NCBI GenBank assembly: GCA_039190275.1
Contig: JBCCYF010000002.1
Span: 1-64,000, forward strand
Direction of reading: 5' to 3'
From: Halovulum sp039190275
Lineage (GTDB): Bacteria > Pseudomonadota > Alphaproteobacteria > Rhodobacterales > Rhodobacteraceae
Length of the DNA: 64,000 nucleotides
Shown here: piece after piece, positions 26,820 to 36,340 of the stretch
Position numbering within the stretch: the stretch's first letter is position 1
Layout: every line of letters begins with the position of its first letter
Notes under the pieces: generated by a model
Told to the model about the DNA's origin: nothing
The model's database searches: none
The model's input: the letters and a program-made list of their open reading frames with translations, nothing else
Translations under genes and position numbers: made by a program

Positions 26820-27580
26820 CGCTGCTTGATGAAGATTACATAAATGCAAAGACCGGGCATGTGGACCGAAAGGAACCGGCGTATTTTTCGGCCTATGCGC
26901 TAGAGGCATACTACGGTGAAAGCTACATCGTTCAAGGCGTGAACTTCAACGTGCACGAGGGCGAGATACTGGCGCTGCTGGGCCGCAATGGCGCGGGAAA
27001 GACCTCGACCCTGCGGACCATCGCGCGCGTCGACGAGCCGGCGCTCACACATGGTGAAATCTGGCTCAACCACCAACCATTGCACACGATGAAGTCGCAT
27101 GAGGCGGCCGCCCATGGCGTGAGCCTGGTGCCCGAGGATCGTCGCGTCATCGCGGGTCTCACCGTGGAAGAGAACCTGCAGCTTGCCCAGATTTCTCCGC
27201 CGGTCGGCTGGTCGATCAGCCGGATCTACGAGTTGTTCCCCAGGCTGGGCGAACGGCGAAAGCAGGAAGGAGTGACCCTGTCCGGCGGCGAGCAGCAGAT
27301 GCTGGCCATTGGCCGTGCCCTGGCGCGCGATGTCAAACTTCTGCTTCTGGACGAACCCTATGAGGGGTTGGCCCCGGTGATTGTCCAGGAGATTGAGCGC
27401 ACCTTGATTGAAATCAAGAACCTGGGCATGACCACGATTATCGTCGAGCAGAACGCAATTGCGGCTTTGAAGCTGGCAGATCGCGCGGTGATCCTGGACA
27501 TGGGCCAGGTGGTGTTTGACGGCACCGCGCAGGAGGTTCTGGACAACGAGGAACTGCGCGAGGAATATCTGGCAATCTGA
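26816..27580 (+). CDS. ABC transporter ATPase (LivF-like)
   Basis: 254 residues. Walker A GRNGAGKTSTLR, signature LSGGEQQMLAIGRAL, Walker B LLLLDEPYEGLAP and switch region VEQNAIAAL are typical of LivF. A ~25-residue N-terminal extension precedes the ATPase core (ALEAYYGESYIVQGVNFNVH). ATGA overlap with the preceding ATPase indicates coupled translation. Last transporter gene before acetyl-CoA synthetase. Confidence 0.9.
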   Translation: MTLLDEDYINAKTGHVDRKEPAYFSAYALEAYYGESYIVQGVNFNVHEGEILALLGRNGAGKTSTLRTIARVDEPALTHGEIWLNHQPLHTMKSHEAAAHGVSLVPEDRRVIAGLTVEENLQLAQISPPVGWSISRIYELFPRLGERRKQEGVTLSGGEQQMLAIGRALARDVKLLLLDEPYEGLAPVIVQEIERTLIEIKNLGMTTIIVEQNAIAALKLADRAVILDMGQVVFDGTAQEVLDNEELREEYLAI

Positions 27581-27622
27581 GGCAGACCACTGTCCGACGC
27601 CACCGATCTAGGGACAAACGCC

Positions 27623-29572
27623 ATGACTGATACCACCTATGCACCCTCCGCCCAGTTGAGCGCGGGGGCCCACGCCGATGCCGAAACCTATGCCAGGATG
27701 TATGCCGAGTCGATCGCGGATCCGGATGCCTTCTGGGGCGAACATGGCAAGCGCATTGACTGGATCAAACCTTTTACAACGGTGCGCAACGTTTCCTATG
27801 CGCATGAGAACGTTTCGATCAACTGGTACGAGGACGGTACTCTTAATGTATCGGCCAACTGCATCGATCGGCATTTGGCCATCCGCGGCGACCAGACGGC
27901 AATTATTTGGGAGGCCGATGACCCGGAAACGCCCGCCAAGCACATAACCTACAAAGAGCTGCATGTCGCGGTCTGTAAAATGGCCAATATTATCGCTGAA
28001 CTGGGCGTCCGACGCGGGGATCGTGTTGTTCTCTACATGCCCATGGTTCCCGAAGCGGCTTATGCGATGCTGGCCTGTGCCCGGATTGGGGCCATACATT
28101 CGATCGTGTTTGCCGGGTTTTCCCCCGATGCGCTGGGCGCGCGGATCAATGGCGCTGATGCGAAACTGGTGATCACCGCGGATGAGGCGCCCCGCGGCGG
28201 GCGCGCAACAGCGCTGAAGACCAACACCGATCAGGCTCTGCTGCACTGCAAGGACACGGTCAAATGCCTGGTCGTCAAGCGCACCGGTGGGCAAACCACC
28301 TGGGTTGACGGCCGGGACTTTGACTACAACGAGATGGCGCTGGAAGCATCAGACCACTGTGCACCGGCCGAAATGAATGCCGAAGACCCGCTGTTTATTC
28401 TATACACCAGCGGTTCGACCGGGCAGCCCAAAGGGGTAGTTCACACGTCGGGCGGGTATTTGGTTTATGCGGCGATGACGCATCAGTACACGTTCGACTA
28501 TCACGACGGCGATATCTTCTGGTGCACCGCAGACGTTGGTTGGGTCACGGGTCACAGCTATATCGTCTATGGGCCATTGGCCAATGGGGCCACGACGTTG
28601 ATGTTCGAAGGGGTCCCAACCTACCCTGATGTCGGTCGGTTCTGGGACGTTTGCCAGAAGCACAAGGTAAACCAGTTCTACACCGCGCCCACGGCGATCC
28701 GGGCCTTGATGGCGCATGGTGCGGAACCGGTTCAAGGATATGATCTCAGCAGCCTTCGGATATTGGGCACAGTGGGCGAACCCATCAATCCCGAAGCGTG
28801 GAACTGGTACAATGATGTGGTTGGCGGCGGCCGCTGCCCGATCGTTGACACCTGGTGGCAGACCGAGACCGGCGGCCATCTTCTGACACCCCTGCCAGGT
28901 GCGACCCCAACCAAACCCGGATCGGCCTGTACGCCCTTTTTCGGTGTGGAGCCGGTGGTCCTGGATCCGCAATCCGGAGACGAAATCACTTCGGTCGAAG
29001 CCGAAGGCGTTCTGTGTCTGAAGGCCAGTTGGCCGGGTCAGATGCGCACGGTCTGGGGGGATCACGACCGTTTCGTCAAAACATACTTCAGCGACTACAA
29101 GGGTTACTATTTCACCGGTGATGGATGCCGCCGGGACACCGACGGCTACTACTGGATCACGGGTCGCGTTGACGATGTGATCAATGTGAGCGGTCACCGG
29201 ATGGGAACGGCCGAGGTTGAAAGCGCCCTGGTCGCCCACGCCAAGGTGGCCGAGGCCGCGGTGGTAGGGTTTCCGCACGACATCAAAGGGCAAGGGATCT
29301 ACGCCTATGTGACCCTGATGAACGGGGTCGACCCGACGGATGCGCTGCGCGGCGAACTTGAGAAGTGGGTGCGGGCCGAGATCGGGCCAATCGCCAAGCC
29401 CGACGTTATCCAGTGGGCGCCCGGACTGCCCAAGACCCGTTCCGGCAAGATCATGCGTCGCATCCTGCGCAAGATCGCCGAGGATGATTTTGAGGCGCTG
29501 GGGGACACGTCGACCCTGGCGGACCCCGGGGTGGTCGACAACCTGATCGAAAACAGGGCAAACAAGCCATAG
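27623..29572 (+). CDS. acs: Acetyl-CoA synthetase
   Basis: 649 residues, the standard length. The adenylation core has YTSGSTGQPKGVVH, the acyl-pocket region DTWWQTETGGH and the C-terminal PKTRSGKIMRR with the catalytic Lys that acetylation silences in this family. It makes acetyl-CoA from acetate, ATP and CoA through acetyl-AMP in the cytoplasm. It follows the ABC operon by 42 bases on the same strand, and a short-chain-acyl regulator diverges from that operon, so uptake and activation are probably controlled together. Confidence 0.95.
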   Translation: MTDTTYAPSAQLSAGAHADAETYARMYAESIADPDAFWGEHGKRIDWIKPFTTVRNVSYAHENVSINWYEDGTLNVSANCIDRHLAIRGDQTAIIWEADDPETPAKHITYKELHVAVCKMANIIAELGVRRGDRVVLYMPMVPEAAYAMLACARIGAIHSIVFAGFSPDALGARINGADAKLVITADEAPRGGRATALKTNTDQALLHCKDTVKCLVVKRTGGQTTWVDGRDFDYNEMALEASDHCAPAEMNAEDPLFILYTSGSTGQPKGVVHTSGGYLVYAAMTHQYTFDYHDGDIFWCTADVGWVTGHSYIVYGPLANGATTLMFEGVPTYPDVGRFWDVCQKHKVNQFYTAPTAIRALMAHGAEPVQGYDLSSLRILGTVGEPINPEAWNWYNDVVGGGRCPIVDTWWQTETGGHLLTPLPGATPTKPGSACTPFFGVEPVVLDPQSGDEITSVEAEGVLCLKASWPGQMRTVWGDHDRFVKTYFSDYKGYYFTGDGCRRDTDGYYWITGRVDDVINVSGHRMGTAEVESALVAHAKVAEAAVVGFPHDIKGQGIYAYVTLMNGVDPTDALRGELEKWVRAEIGPIAKPDVIQWAPGLPKTRSGKIMRRILRKIAEDDFEALGDTSTLADPGVVDNLIENRANKP

Positions 29573-29580
29573 ACAGGTAC

Positions 29581-30420
29581 ATGGCTGCGGCCGTCCTTTT
29601 GATGGTGGTCGCGATGTCGCTTATCCCTATTGGCGATACGGCTGGCAAGCTGCTGGCAGAAGAGCATGGATTTTCCAGCGTGTTTATCGGCTGGGCTCGT
29701 TTTAGTCTTGGCGCACTCGCGGCACTGCCGTTCCTCGTCATCAACATGCGGCAGCTTGGCTCCCTGCGCGACTGGCGGATCCATCTGCGCGGCCTGTTCC
29801 TGACCCTGGGGGTGGTCTGTATCGTCACGGCACTCACCACCGAGGATATTGGTACCGTTTTCGGTGCGTTCTTTGTCGGCCCTATCCTCAGTTATGTACT
29901 GTCGGTCCTGCTTCTTGGGGAACGGGTGAGCAGGCTTCGAAGCATGCTGCTGGTCATGGGGTTTCTGGGGGTGTTGCTGGTCTCCAAGCCAGGGTTCGGC
30001 ATGACCTATGGGCTCGGGTTCGCCGTTCTTGCCGGTGTGTTTTACGGTTTCTATCTGACGTCGAGCCGATGGCTGGCGGGGGCCGCACCCACCGGATTGC
30101 TGCTGCTTTCACAACTGGTTGTCGGCAGTCTTCTGCTGAGTCCGGTCGTGATAGTGAATTGGCCCGGCCCTCAGGAATGGCCCATCGGTTTGCTGCTGAT
30201 CAGCGGTATGGCGTCATTCCTTGGCAATCTGTTGCTCTTGGTGGCCTATCGCTTTGCGCCGGCCACCGCCCTGGCGCCTTTCGTCTATTTTCAACTGGTT
30301 GCGGCCACGGCACTCGGCGTGCTGGTCTGGGGGCAATGGCCGGATCCGCTGGCGTTGGCCGGGCTTGGCCTGCTGCTGGGTTCTGGACTGGGATCGCTTG
30401 CGATCCGAAATCCGGCGTGA
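29581..30420 (+). CDS. EamA/DMT-family transporter
   Basis: 279 residues with about ten hydrophobic helices in two similar halves, the layout of drug/metabolite exporters. The early SLIPIGDTAGKLLAEE and the repeat-half motif GFLGVLLVSKPG are EamA-like. It starts 8 bases after the acs stop, so is probably co-transcribed. Substrate unknown; such proteins often export amino acids or metabolites. Confidence 0.85.
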   Translation: MAAAVLLMVVAMSLIPIGDTAGKLLAEEHGFSSVFIGWARFSLGALAALPFLVINMRQLGSLRDWRIHLRGLFLTLGVVCIVTALTTEDIGTVFGAFFVGPILSYVLSVLLLGERVSRLRSMLLVMGFLGVLLVSKPGFGMTYGLGFAVLAGVFYGFYLTSSRWLAGAAPTGLLLLSQLVVGSLLLSPVVIVNWPGPQEWPIGLLLISGMASFLGNLLLLVAYRFAPATALAPFVYFQLVAATALGVLVWGQWPDPLALAGLGLLLGSGLGSLAIRNPA

Positions 30421-30449
30421 TCAGATGACGAAAAAGGCAGGGGAGTGGC

Positions 30450-30731
30450 ATGCGTATCTTCATGATTTCGATGGTTTTGGTGCTGATGGGGTGCGGCGGT
30501 CCGGGTACAGGTCTTGGCGGCGGTCGCGCCATTGGCCCCGACAGCTGCGATGCCCGCAGCCAACAGCGTTTGGTGGGGCGTGAGCTGACGGATATGGCGG
30601 CTGTCTCGGCCGCTGCGCCGAAAGTGCGGTTCATTGATCCAGGTGATGCCGTGACACAGGATGTTCAGCCCGACCGGCTGAATGTGCAGTTGGATGAGAA
30701 CCGACGGGTAACACGGGTGTACTGCGGCTAA
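30450..30731 (+). CDS. I78-type peptidase inhibitor family lipoprotein
   Basis: 93 residues. A short hydrophobic N-terminus with VLMGCGG looks like a lipobox, so Cys15 is probably lipidated. The C-terminal pattern VRFIDPGDAVTQDVQPDRLN then a final VYC matches the I78 elastase-inhibitor-like family common in Proteobacteria. Role unproven; periplasmic protease inhibition is the family suggestion. GGGGAG precedes the start. Confidence 0.75.
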   Translation: MRIFMISMVLVLMGCGGPGTGLGGGRAIGPDSCDARSQQRLVGRELTDMAAVSAAAPKVRFIDPGDAVTQDVQPDRLNVQLDENRRVTRVYCG

Positions 30732-30814
30732 GGGGTCTTCGCACCATTGCGTTTCGCGATGGCTGGATACGTCAGGTACCTTCGAGGTGGCCTTTGCGCT
30801 CTGATGGCAGCGCC

Positions 30815-31700
30815 GTTGAAGCTGACGCCAACCGCGACAGCCGGCGCAAGATCACGGATGCTTGGGATCAGACTGAGCGGATCATGCGACCCGTTCAAGC
30901 CTAGCTTGATGACCTTGATGCGGCGGCAAGAAGACCCAGGGGCCGAAGTACATCACGGAAACCGATCCGCAGGCCGCATGGTCATTGAAAGACGCGCTGG
31001 GCCGGTTCCCCTACGAGACCAATTCTCTGGTTGATCATCTGAACGGCGTGATTGCGGATGTGAAAGCAACGCCTGCCAAGCTTAGCCAGCAGCTCGTTGC
31101 AGCGAAGAGGATGCTGGAGCGCAGCAAGGAGTGTGGCTCCGATCCTGTAAGCCTCGCCGCCGACAGTTCCTATGGCACCAGCCCATTCCTGGTCTGGCTC
31201 GAAGATCGGGAAGTCATCCAATACACCCCTGTCCTGGACCGCACCAGGCAAACGGATGACAAGCTCACGCGCGAGGCGTTCTAACAGAATATCGAACTCA
31301 ACGTGTTCATCTGCCTGCAGGGTTATGAGTTGAAGCTTAGAGCCAGCGTATCGGCTGAAGCGATATCAGGGCAACAAAGAAGCCTGCGGCGCGTGCCCGA
31401 CCAAGACGACTTGCGCGGATGCGCCATCCCATAGCCTGGCTGTTTCAACCGACGAACCTCTCCGCGAGCAACTGCGCGTCCTCACCAAAACCGTCAACTA
31501 CAAGCGCCCAGGACGATACCGAAAGGGGGTCGAGATATTGTTCGCACACCTGAAACGACATCTCGGCCTCAAGCGCGTCCGGCTCCAAGGCCTGTCGGGC
31601 GAGAACGAAGTACTCCTCCTCTCCGCCACCACCCAGGACCTCAAACGCCTCGCCAAACTGGCACCCGACTGTAGAGCAAACGACAAGTCCCAACCAGCGC
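30815..31700 (+). mobile_element. Decayed IS1182-family transposase
   Basis: Fragments in two frames align with IS1182-type DDE transposases. The first (around 30818-30900) reads ADANRDSRRKITDAW then meets a stop. The next (about 30950-31284) reads PKYITETDPQAAW, LVDHLNGVIADVKATP and SLAADSSYG. After a stop it continues to VFICLQGYELKLRA, shifts frame, and gives CGACPTKTTC and LFAHLKRHLGLKRVRLQG near 31350-31640. At least two frameshifts and two internal stops make it non-functional; the N-terminal third is missing. It ends about 110 bases from the fliG stop. No terminal inverted repeats were identified. Confidence 0.8.
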
Positions 31701-31810
31701 CACGCTCATCGGGTGCGGCGGCAACACGAGTACAAACACAAGATGTTGCGGGCTGGATTATTCACCGACATCGGTGGTGTTGTGCGCACCCCTCAACTCC
31801 CGGGCAACCC

Positions 31811-32938
31811 CTACTCTTCGACGACTTCGTCTTCGATCAGGCTGATTTTGCCCGCTTTTGCCATTTCCTGTATCTTGCGGACGATTTCCTGATGCGCAGC
31901 CTCACCGTCACGCTGGGTGGGCTCAGGCATTGCCTCAAGATCTTCTGTCAAACGTTCTGTTAGACGCTTGGACAGGTTGCCGAGCAGGAATTCGACCGAG
32001 CCGTTGCCCTGCATGGTGCCCCACTTGAGCGCGATCAGCAACTCGGGCTCGTCCAGTTCCTTAACAATGATCGCAACCTCGCGCGGTTCCACGCGGTGGC
32101 GGATGTCGTTGAAAGTAAACATGGTTTTCAGGACATCGGCATGCAATGTCGGCTTTTCCCCCTCCAGGAATGTCAGGAACTTCTCACGGTTGTCGGAACC
32201 GAGGTTGTTCATTAGGCCCGCGATAAGATCAGCCGGGCGGCGCGAGCGTTTGGTCCGCTGCAACGCCGACAGGAAGTCACGGGCGATGACCCGTTCAACC
32301 GCCTCGGCAACATGCGGCTCAAGGCTTGGAACACGGCTCAGGCGCAGGACAGTTTGCTGGGCAAATTCCCGGTCCAGGCGTTCCAAAACTGCGGCGGCCT
32401 TGTCGGCGCGCAGTTCCGACAAGATCACCGCCGCTGTTTGCGGGTGTTCCGCGCCAACGAACCCGGCAAGAGCGTTGTTCGAGATGTCATTGAGCTTTTT
32501 CCAGGCTTTGCGCGTATCGCCACCTTCGACATCGAACATGATGCGGTCGATTGTGGTGTCATCCAGTACCTCGGCCAACAGCCGACGGGCGGTCTGACTG
32601 CCGCCCGAAACCTCTTCCTCAGTGCCAATCGAAAGAAGAAACTCCGCTATGACGGCGTCGAGCATTTCGGGTGCGATCCGGTCGATACGGCTGATCGCAA
32701 CGGCAGTGCGGGTCAGTGCCGCTTCGTTCATGTTCTTGAGGAATTCTGCGGCTACCTCGGGCCCAATCGCCGAAAGAACAATTGCGGCCTTGGTGATTGG
32801 TGCAATTTCATCTGTGTTGACGGCCGCGCTGTCGCGGACTGCGGACCAAGCGTTGACCATTTCCCCGTCATCCGCTGACGGGCGCGGCGCGGGCAGGTTG
32901 GGCTGCCCGTCGCTGGTATCTGCGCCGTCCATTGCCAT
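31811..32938 (-). CDS. fliG: Flagellar motor switch protein FliG
   Basis: 375 residues. The N-terminal region (ITKAAIVLSAIGPEVAAEFL) binds FliF; the middle domain has EHPQTAAVILSEL (EHPQ motif for FliM contact); the C-terminal part carries the charged torque helix region (FTFNDIRHRVEPREVAIIVKEL). It sits in the C-ring and turns stator force into rotation. The ATG overlaps the fliP stop (TGATG). An N-terminal low-complexity extension of about 40 residues is longer than in enterics. Confidence 0.93.
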   Translation of the reverse strand: MAMDGADTSDGQPNLPAPRPSADDGEMVNAWSAVRDSAAVNTDEIAPITKAAIVLSAIGPEVAAEFLKNMNEAALTRTAVAISRIDRIAPEMLDAVIAEFLLSIGTEEEVSGGSQTARRLLAEVLDDTTIDRIMFDVEGGDTRKAWKKLNDISNNALAGFVGAEHPQTAAVILSELRADKAAAVLERLDREFAQQTVLRLSRVPSLEPHVAEAVERVIARDFLSALQRTKRSRRPADLIAGLMNNLGSDNREKFLTFLEGEKPTLHADVLKTMFTFNDIRHRVEPREVAIIVKELDEPELLIALKWGTMQGNGSVEFLLGNLSKRLTERLTEDLEAMPEPTQRDGEAAHQEIVRKIQEMAKAGKISLIEDEVVEE

Positions 32939-33675
32939 CAGGTGCCGTATCCGCGCACCATGGCCCCGGCCAGCAGGGACCAGCCATCTGCAAGCACAAA
33001 GAACGCTAGTTTGAACGGCAGTGAGACCACAACCGGCGGGACCATCATCATACCCATCGACATCAGGATTGCTGCAATGACCAGATCGATAATCAGAAAA
33101 GGTAAAAAGACCAAAAATCCGACTTCAAATCCGCGCTGAATCTCGGACAAAAGGAATCCCGGGATCAGTACCGGCAATTCGATCTGGGTCAGATCCTCTG
33201 GTGGCGCGGGCCGGTCAGCTGCCTCCACCAGAAGTCGCAGCGTTTCGGGATTTGTCCGGCCGATCATGAACTCGCGAAACGGGGCAATCCCGCGCGTGAA
33301 GGCGGCTTCGGCTTCCAGATCGCCCTCGATAGCGGGTAACACAGCGTTTTGCCAGGCGTCCTGAAAAACCGGTTCCATTACGAAGTACGTCAGGAACAGC
33401 GCAAGGCTCACGATCATCATGTTCGGCGGGGCCTGTTGAACCCCTATCGCCTGACGCAGAATCGACAGGACTGTCACCATGAACGGAAAGCAGGTCAGCA
33501 TGATCGCCAGCCCAGGTGCCAGGCTCAGGATTGTGATCAACACAAACAACTGAACCGTACGCAGCGAGAGTGTGCCATCGCCGCCGAAATCGATCAGTAC
33601 CTCCTGCGCGGCGGCAGGGCCGAAGCTGACCGCCAAAGCCGCGAGCGCCAGTGCCAGGATCCGAACCGGTCGCAC
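32938..33675 (-). CDS. fliP: Flagellar type III export protein FliP
   Basis: 245 residues from GTG 33675, the usual length. A signal-peptide-like N-terminus (LALALAALAVSFGPAAAQE) is followed by four hydrophobic segments; QLFVLITILSLAPGLAIML and PFKLAFFVLADGW are FliP hallmarks. FliP, FliQ and FliR form the export-gate core. The open frame upstream to 33810 runs inside fliN and is not FliP-like. Stop overlaps the fliG start. Confidence 0.92.
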   Translation of the reverse strand: MRPVRILALALAALAVSFGPAAAQEVLIDFGGDGTLSLRTVQLFVLITILSLAPGLAIMLTCFPFMVTVLSILRQAIGVQQAPPNMMIVSLALFLTYFVMEPVFQDAWQNAVLPAIEGDLEAEAAFTRGIAPFREFMIGRTNPETLRLLVEAADRPAPPEDLTQIELPVLIPGFLLSEIQRGFEVGFLVFLPFLIIDLVIAAILMSMGMMMVPPVVVSLPFKLAFFVLADGWSLLAGAMVRGYGT

Positions 33676-33679
33676 GGCG

Positions 33680-34030
33680 TCAGACGCCTTTGGAGAGGTC
33701 GGCCACTTCTGTAAGGCGCACCCCGAGACGGCCCGAGCCATCATCCATTTCCTGTAGCTCGCCGCGCGCGATAAGGCGCTCTCCGACATAAAGCTCCACC
33801 GGATCATCAATCTTGCTGTTCAGCGTAATCACACTGTCGCGCCGCAGCTTGACCAGCTCCGACACCAGGGGACGCGCCTTGCCGACGGATATCATCACTT
33901 CGATCGGGACACCCATAAAAGCGGTCTTTCTTGGCTCGTCGACGCGATCGGGCGGCTCTACCTCGGCCATGGTTGCCGGTGGCAGGCTTCCGTCTATCGG
34001 TGTTTGCGTACTTGGCGTGTCATCCGACAT
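33680..34030 (-). CDS. fliN: Flagellar motor switch protein FliN
   Basis: 116 residues with a single SpoA/C-ring domain (VPIEVMISVGKARPLVSELV, LNSKIDDPVELYVGERLIA). It forms the base of the C-ring with FliM and FliG. Overlaps fliH by 11 bases and precedes fliP by 4. No fliM is present in this window. Confidence 0.92.
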   Translation of the reverse strand: MSDDTPSTQTPIDGSLPPATMAEVEPPDRVDEPRKTAFMGVPIEVMISVGKARPLVSELVKLRRDSVITLNSKIDDPVELYVGERLIARGELQEMDDGSGRLGVRLTEVADLSKGV

Positions 34031-34649
34031 CTTGGGCGCCTTTCGATGGGTCTGTGGCGTTGGACTTGGCCATCAGTGCAACGGTGTTGCCAATCTGTTC
34101 GAGCATTGTTTGAACACTGGCAGACAGGTCGATGTGATCGAAACCGTCGTTCCAGGCGACCTGTACCTCGTTGGGTGTCAATCTGCGATCAGGTTGAATT
34201 TCGAACCGGCCGTTCCACTCCACCAGGGCGCCGCGCAGGCTTTCGACGGCATCGGGCGCGCAGCGTAAGATCGGCATCAGGTCGGGGCGCTGGCCGATGG
34301 CGTCGGCCAGCACGGACCGTGCATGCTCGGGCAGACCGTCCGGGATCAACTGCGGTGCGATCTGCCGAACCACGGTTTCGATCAGGGGTATCACATCTTG
34401 GAGCACCTCGGTCTGGGCGGCAAAACGGCTTTGGTGCTGGTCGCGCAGGATTTCGACGACTTCGGAACGCAACCGATCCTGAGCCTCGGCATGGACCTGT
34501 GCCGAGGCTTCGGCACCGGCCTTTACACCGGCGTCATAACCACGCGCATAGGCCTTCTCCAGCTCGGCGGCCATCGTTTCTGATGGTGCGGGGCCTTCTG
34601 CCAAAGGGTGCGGCGAAAACTCCTGCAGGTTTAACGCAGCGGACATCAT
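34020..34649 (-). CDS. fliH: FliH-like flagellar assembly protein
   Basis: 209 residues. A charged helical N-terminal half (AYARGYDAGVKAGAEASA) and a C-terminal domain with the pattern of FliH stator-like subunits; it regulates the FliI ATPase in export. Sequence is diverged from enteric FliH, so the assignment leans on position between fliF and fliN. Overlaps both neighbours by a few bases. Confidence 0.75.
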   Translation of the reverse strand: MMSAALNLQEFSPHPLAEGPAPSETMAAELEKAYARGYDAGVKAGAEASAQVHAEAQDRLRSEVVEILRDQHQSRFAAQTEVLQDVIPLIETVVRQIAPQLIPDGLPEHARSVLADAIGQRPDLMPILRCAPDAVESLRGALVEWNGRFEIQPDRRLTPNEVQVAWNDGFDHIDLSASVQTMLEQIGNTVALMAKSNATDPSKGAQDVG

Positions 34650-36220
34650 GTGGCTCCTTCGTTTGTTTCAGGGGCGTCGATCCACCGCCGCAGGACGTCG
34701 GCGCTGTCTTCGCGCCGCTCGGACACCAGCTCACGCAGATTGCGTATCTTGCTCTGATTTGCATCCGGCAGGCTCTGAGGCCCGGCCTCAACGGGATCCT
34801 CCAATGCAGCCGTTACATCAATGGTTTCGGCCAGCAACTCAGGGGCAGGCAGGACCGGGGGCCGAAGCAGCAGCGGGCGCACCACAAAGAGGCCGAGCAG
34901 CAGCGCAACAAGGCCCAACACAGCGGTTTGGATCAGCGACAGCACGTTGCCGCCTGGCAAAGCAAACCCTTCGTCCAAAGCCTCTGTTCCCAATACCGGC
35001 GGAGAGGGGAACTCCAAGGTCTGGAGCGTCACCCGGTCGCCACGGGCAGAATCGAATCCGATTGCGCTTTCCACCAGTTCCCTGAGGGCCTGCATCTCCT
35101 CTTCGGGGCGGGGCGACCAACTGCGCTCACCGTTTGGGCCGGTCGAGACCAACCCGTCCAAAATCACGGCCACGGTGATGCGGCGGATTTGCCCAGGCTC
35201 GATCACACGCTCACGGCGGGTCTCGGAGACTTCGAAGTTTTGCCGCTCGCGGGTCTCTGAGCGCGTGCTGTTCGATGTTTCCCCCGGCTGTGCAGCATCC
35301 CCGGCAGGCAGGTTGCTGGCCACAGTTACCGCACCTCCACCTGTGCCGGTGGCCTGCTCGGTATTCTCTTCAAGATCCTGACTGATAGCCACACGGCTTG
35401 CCGGATCGATCACCCGCTCGGTGATCACCTGCCGGTCAGTGTCGGCATCGATATTCACTTCGACCAAGGCATTGCCCGGACCGACACGCGCGGCCAGAAG
35501 GCGTTCAATATTGGCCTTCATTTGCGCCGAACGCTGGTCCAACCGCCCCGGATCCGCCGTCGGACCGCTATCGGCGGCAGGGAGGACCACGCCATTCACG
35601 CTGTCGATGATGGCGACCTGATCCGGCGCCAAGCCTGGCACGGCCGAGGCAACGAGAAACCGAATGGCATCCGCTTGCGCTGGTTCTACGCCGCCAACAC
35701 CCGGCGTTAGGTTCACCGAGGCGGTCATCGGTACATTGCGCGAGAACGCCTGCCGCGGCGGGTTTGCGATATGCACCCGCGCCGCGCGAATCGCAGGGCT
35801 GGCCACGATGGTGCGGGCCAACTCCCCCTCTTTCGCGCGCCAGTAGGCAGCATCGAACATTTGAGCGGTCGTGCCGAACCCGGTCATTGTGTCGAGCAGC
35901 TCATATCCCATACCGCCGGTTGCCGGCAGACCATTCGCCGCCAGCGCCAAGCGGGTACTGTCGCGCTGTGACGCCGAAACATAGATTGCGTTTCCCCGAA
36001 CCTCGAACGGAACAGAACTTTGCTCAAGGGACGCAATAACTTCGCCGGCGGTCGCAGGTTCAAGCCCGGCATAGAGCAGCGCCATCTCCTCGCGCCCCGA
36101 CATGCGCCAGATCGCAGCCATGCATATGATCGCCGCGATGGTCGCGCCGATGACGATCAGCTTGCGGCGGTTGTCTAGGGCGGTCCAGCCCGCGGCAAAG
36201 TTGTTCACAAGATGCCTCAC
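34646..36220 (-). CDS. fliF: Flagellar MS-ring protein FliF
   Basis: 524 residues. Two membrane helices flank a large periplasmic part: one near residue 25 (LIVIGATIAAIICMAAIW) and one near residue 430 (LIQTAVLGLVALLLGLFVV). MALLYAGLEPATAGEVIASL is the conserved ring-building motif. The start is GTG 36220 after GGAGG (spacing only 3). FliG attaches to its cytoplasmic C-terminus. First gene of the fliF-H-N-P-G operon, diverging from fliL across a CtrA-like site. Confidence 0.92.
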   Translation of the reverse strand: MRHLVNNFAAGWTALDNRRKLIVIGATIAAIICMAAIWRMSGREEMALLYAGLEPATAGEVIASLEQSSVPFEVRGNAIYVSASQRDSTRLALAANGLPATGGMGYELLDTMTGFGTTAQMFDAAYWRAKEGELARTIVASPAIRAARVHIANPPRQAFSRNVPMTASVNLTPGVGGVEPAQADAIRFLVASAVPGLAPDQVAIIDSVNGVVLPAADSGPTADPGRLDQRSAQMKANIERLLAARVGPGNALVEVNIDADTDRQVITERVIDPASRVAISQDLEENTEQATGTGGGAVTVASNLPAGDAAQPGETSNSTRSETRERQNFEVSETRRERVIEPGQIRRITVAVILDGLVSTGPNGERSWSPRPEEEMQALRELVESAIGFDSARGDRVTLQTLEFPSPPVLGTEALDEGFALPGGNVLSLIQTAVLGLVALLLGLFVVRPLLLRPPVLPAPELLAETIDVTAALEDPVEAGPQSLPDANQSKIRNLRELVSERREDSADVLRRWIDAPETNEGAT

Positions 36221-36278
36221 ATTCCTCCGGAACTCATTCTGAGCCCGACGCTATTGCAACCGTAATGATCGGCTGAGC

Positions 36279-36293
36279 TTAAGAATTGGTTAG
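36279..36293. promoter_or_regulatory. CtrA-like box between fliF and fliL
   Basis: TTAA, 7 bases, TTAG: one mismatch from the CtrA consensus TTAA-N7-TTAA. It lies 59 bases upstream of fliF and 48 bases upstream of fliL, well placed to act on both. A related site precedes flagellin. Confidence 0.55.
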
Positions 36294-36340
36294 CTACAGT
36301 TCGCTAAGCAGACGGAAATTTGGTGCGAGAGGAGATTAGA

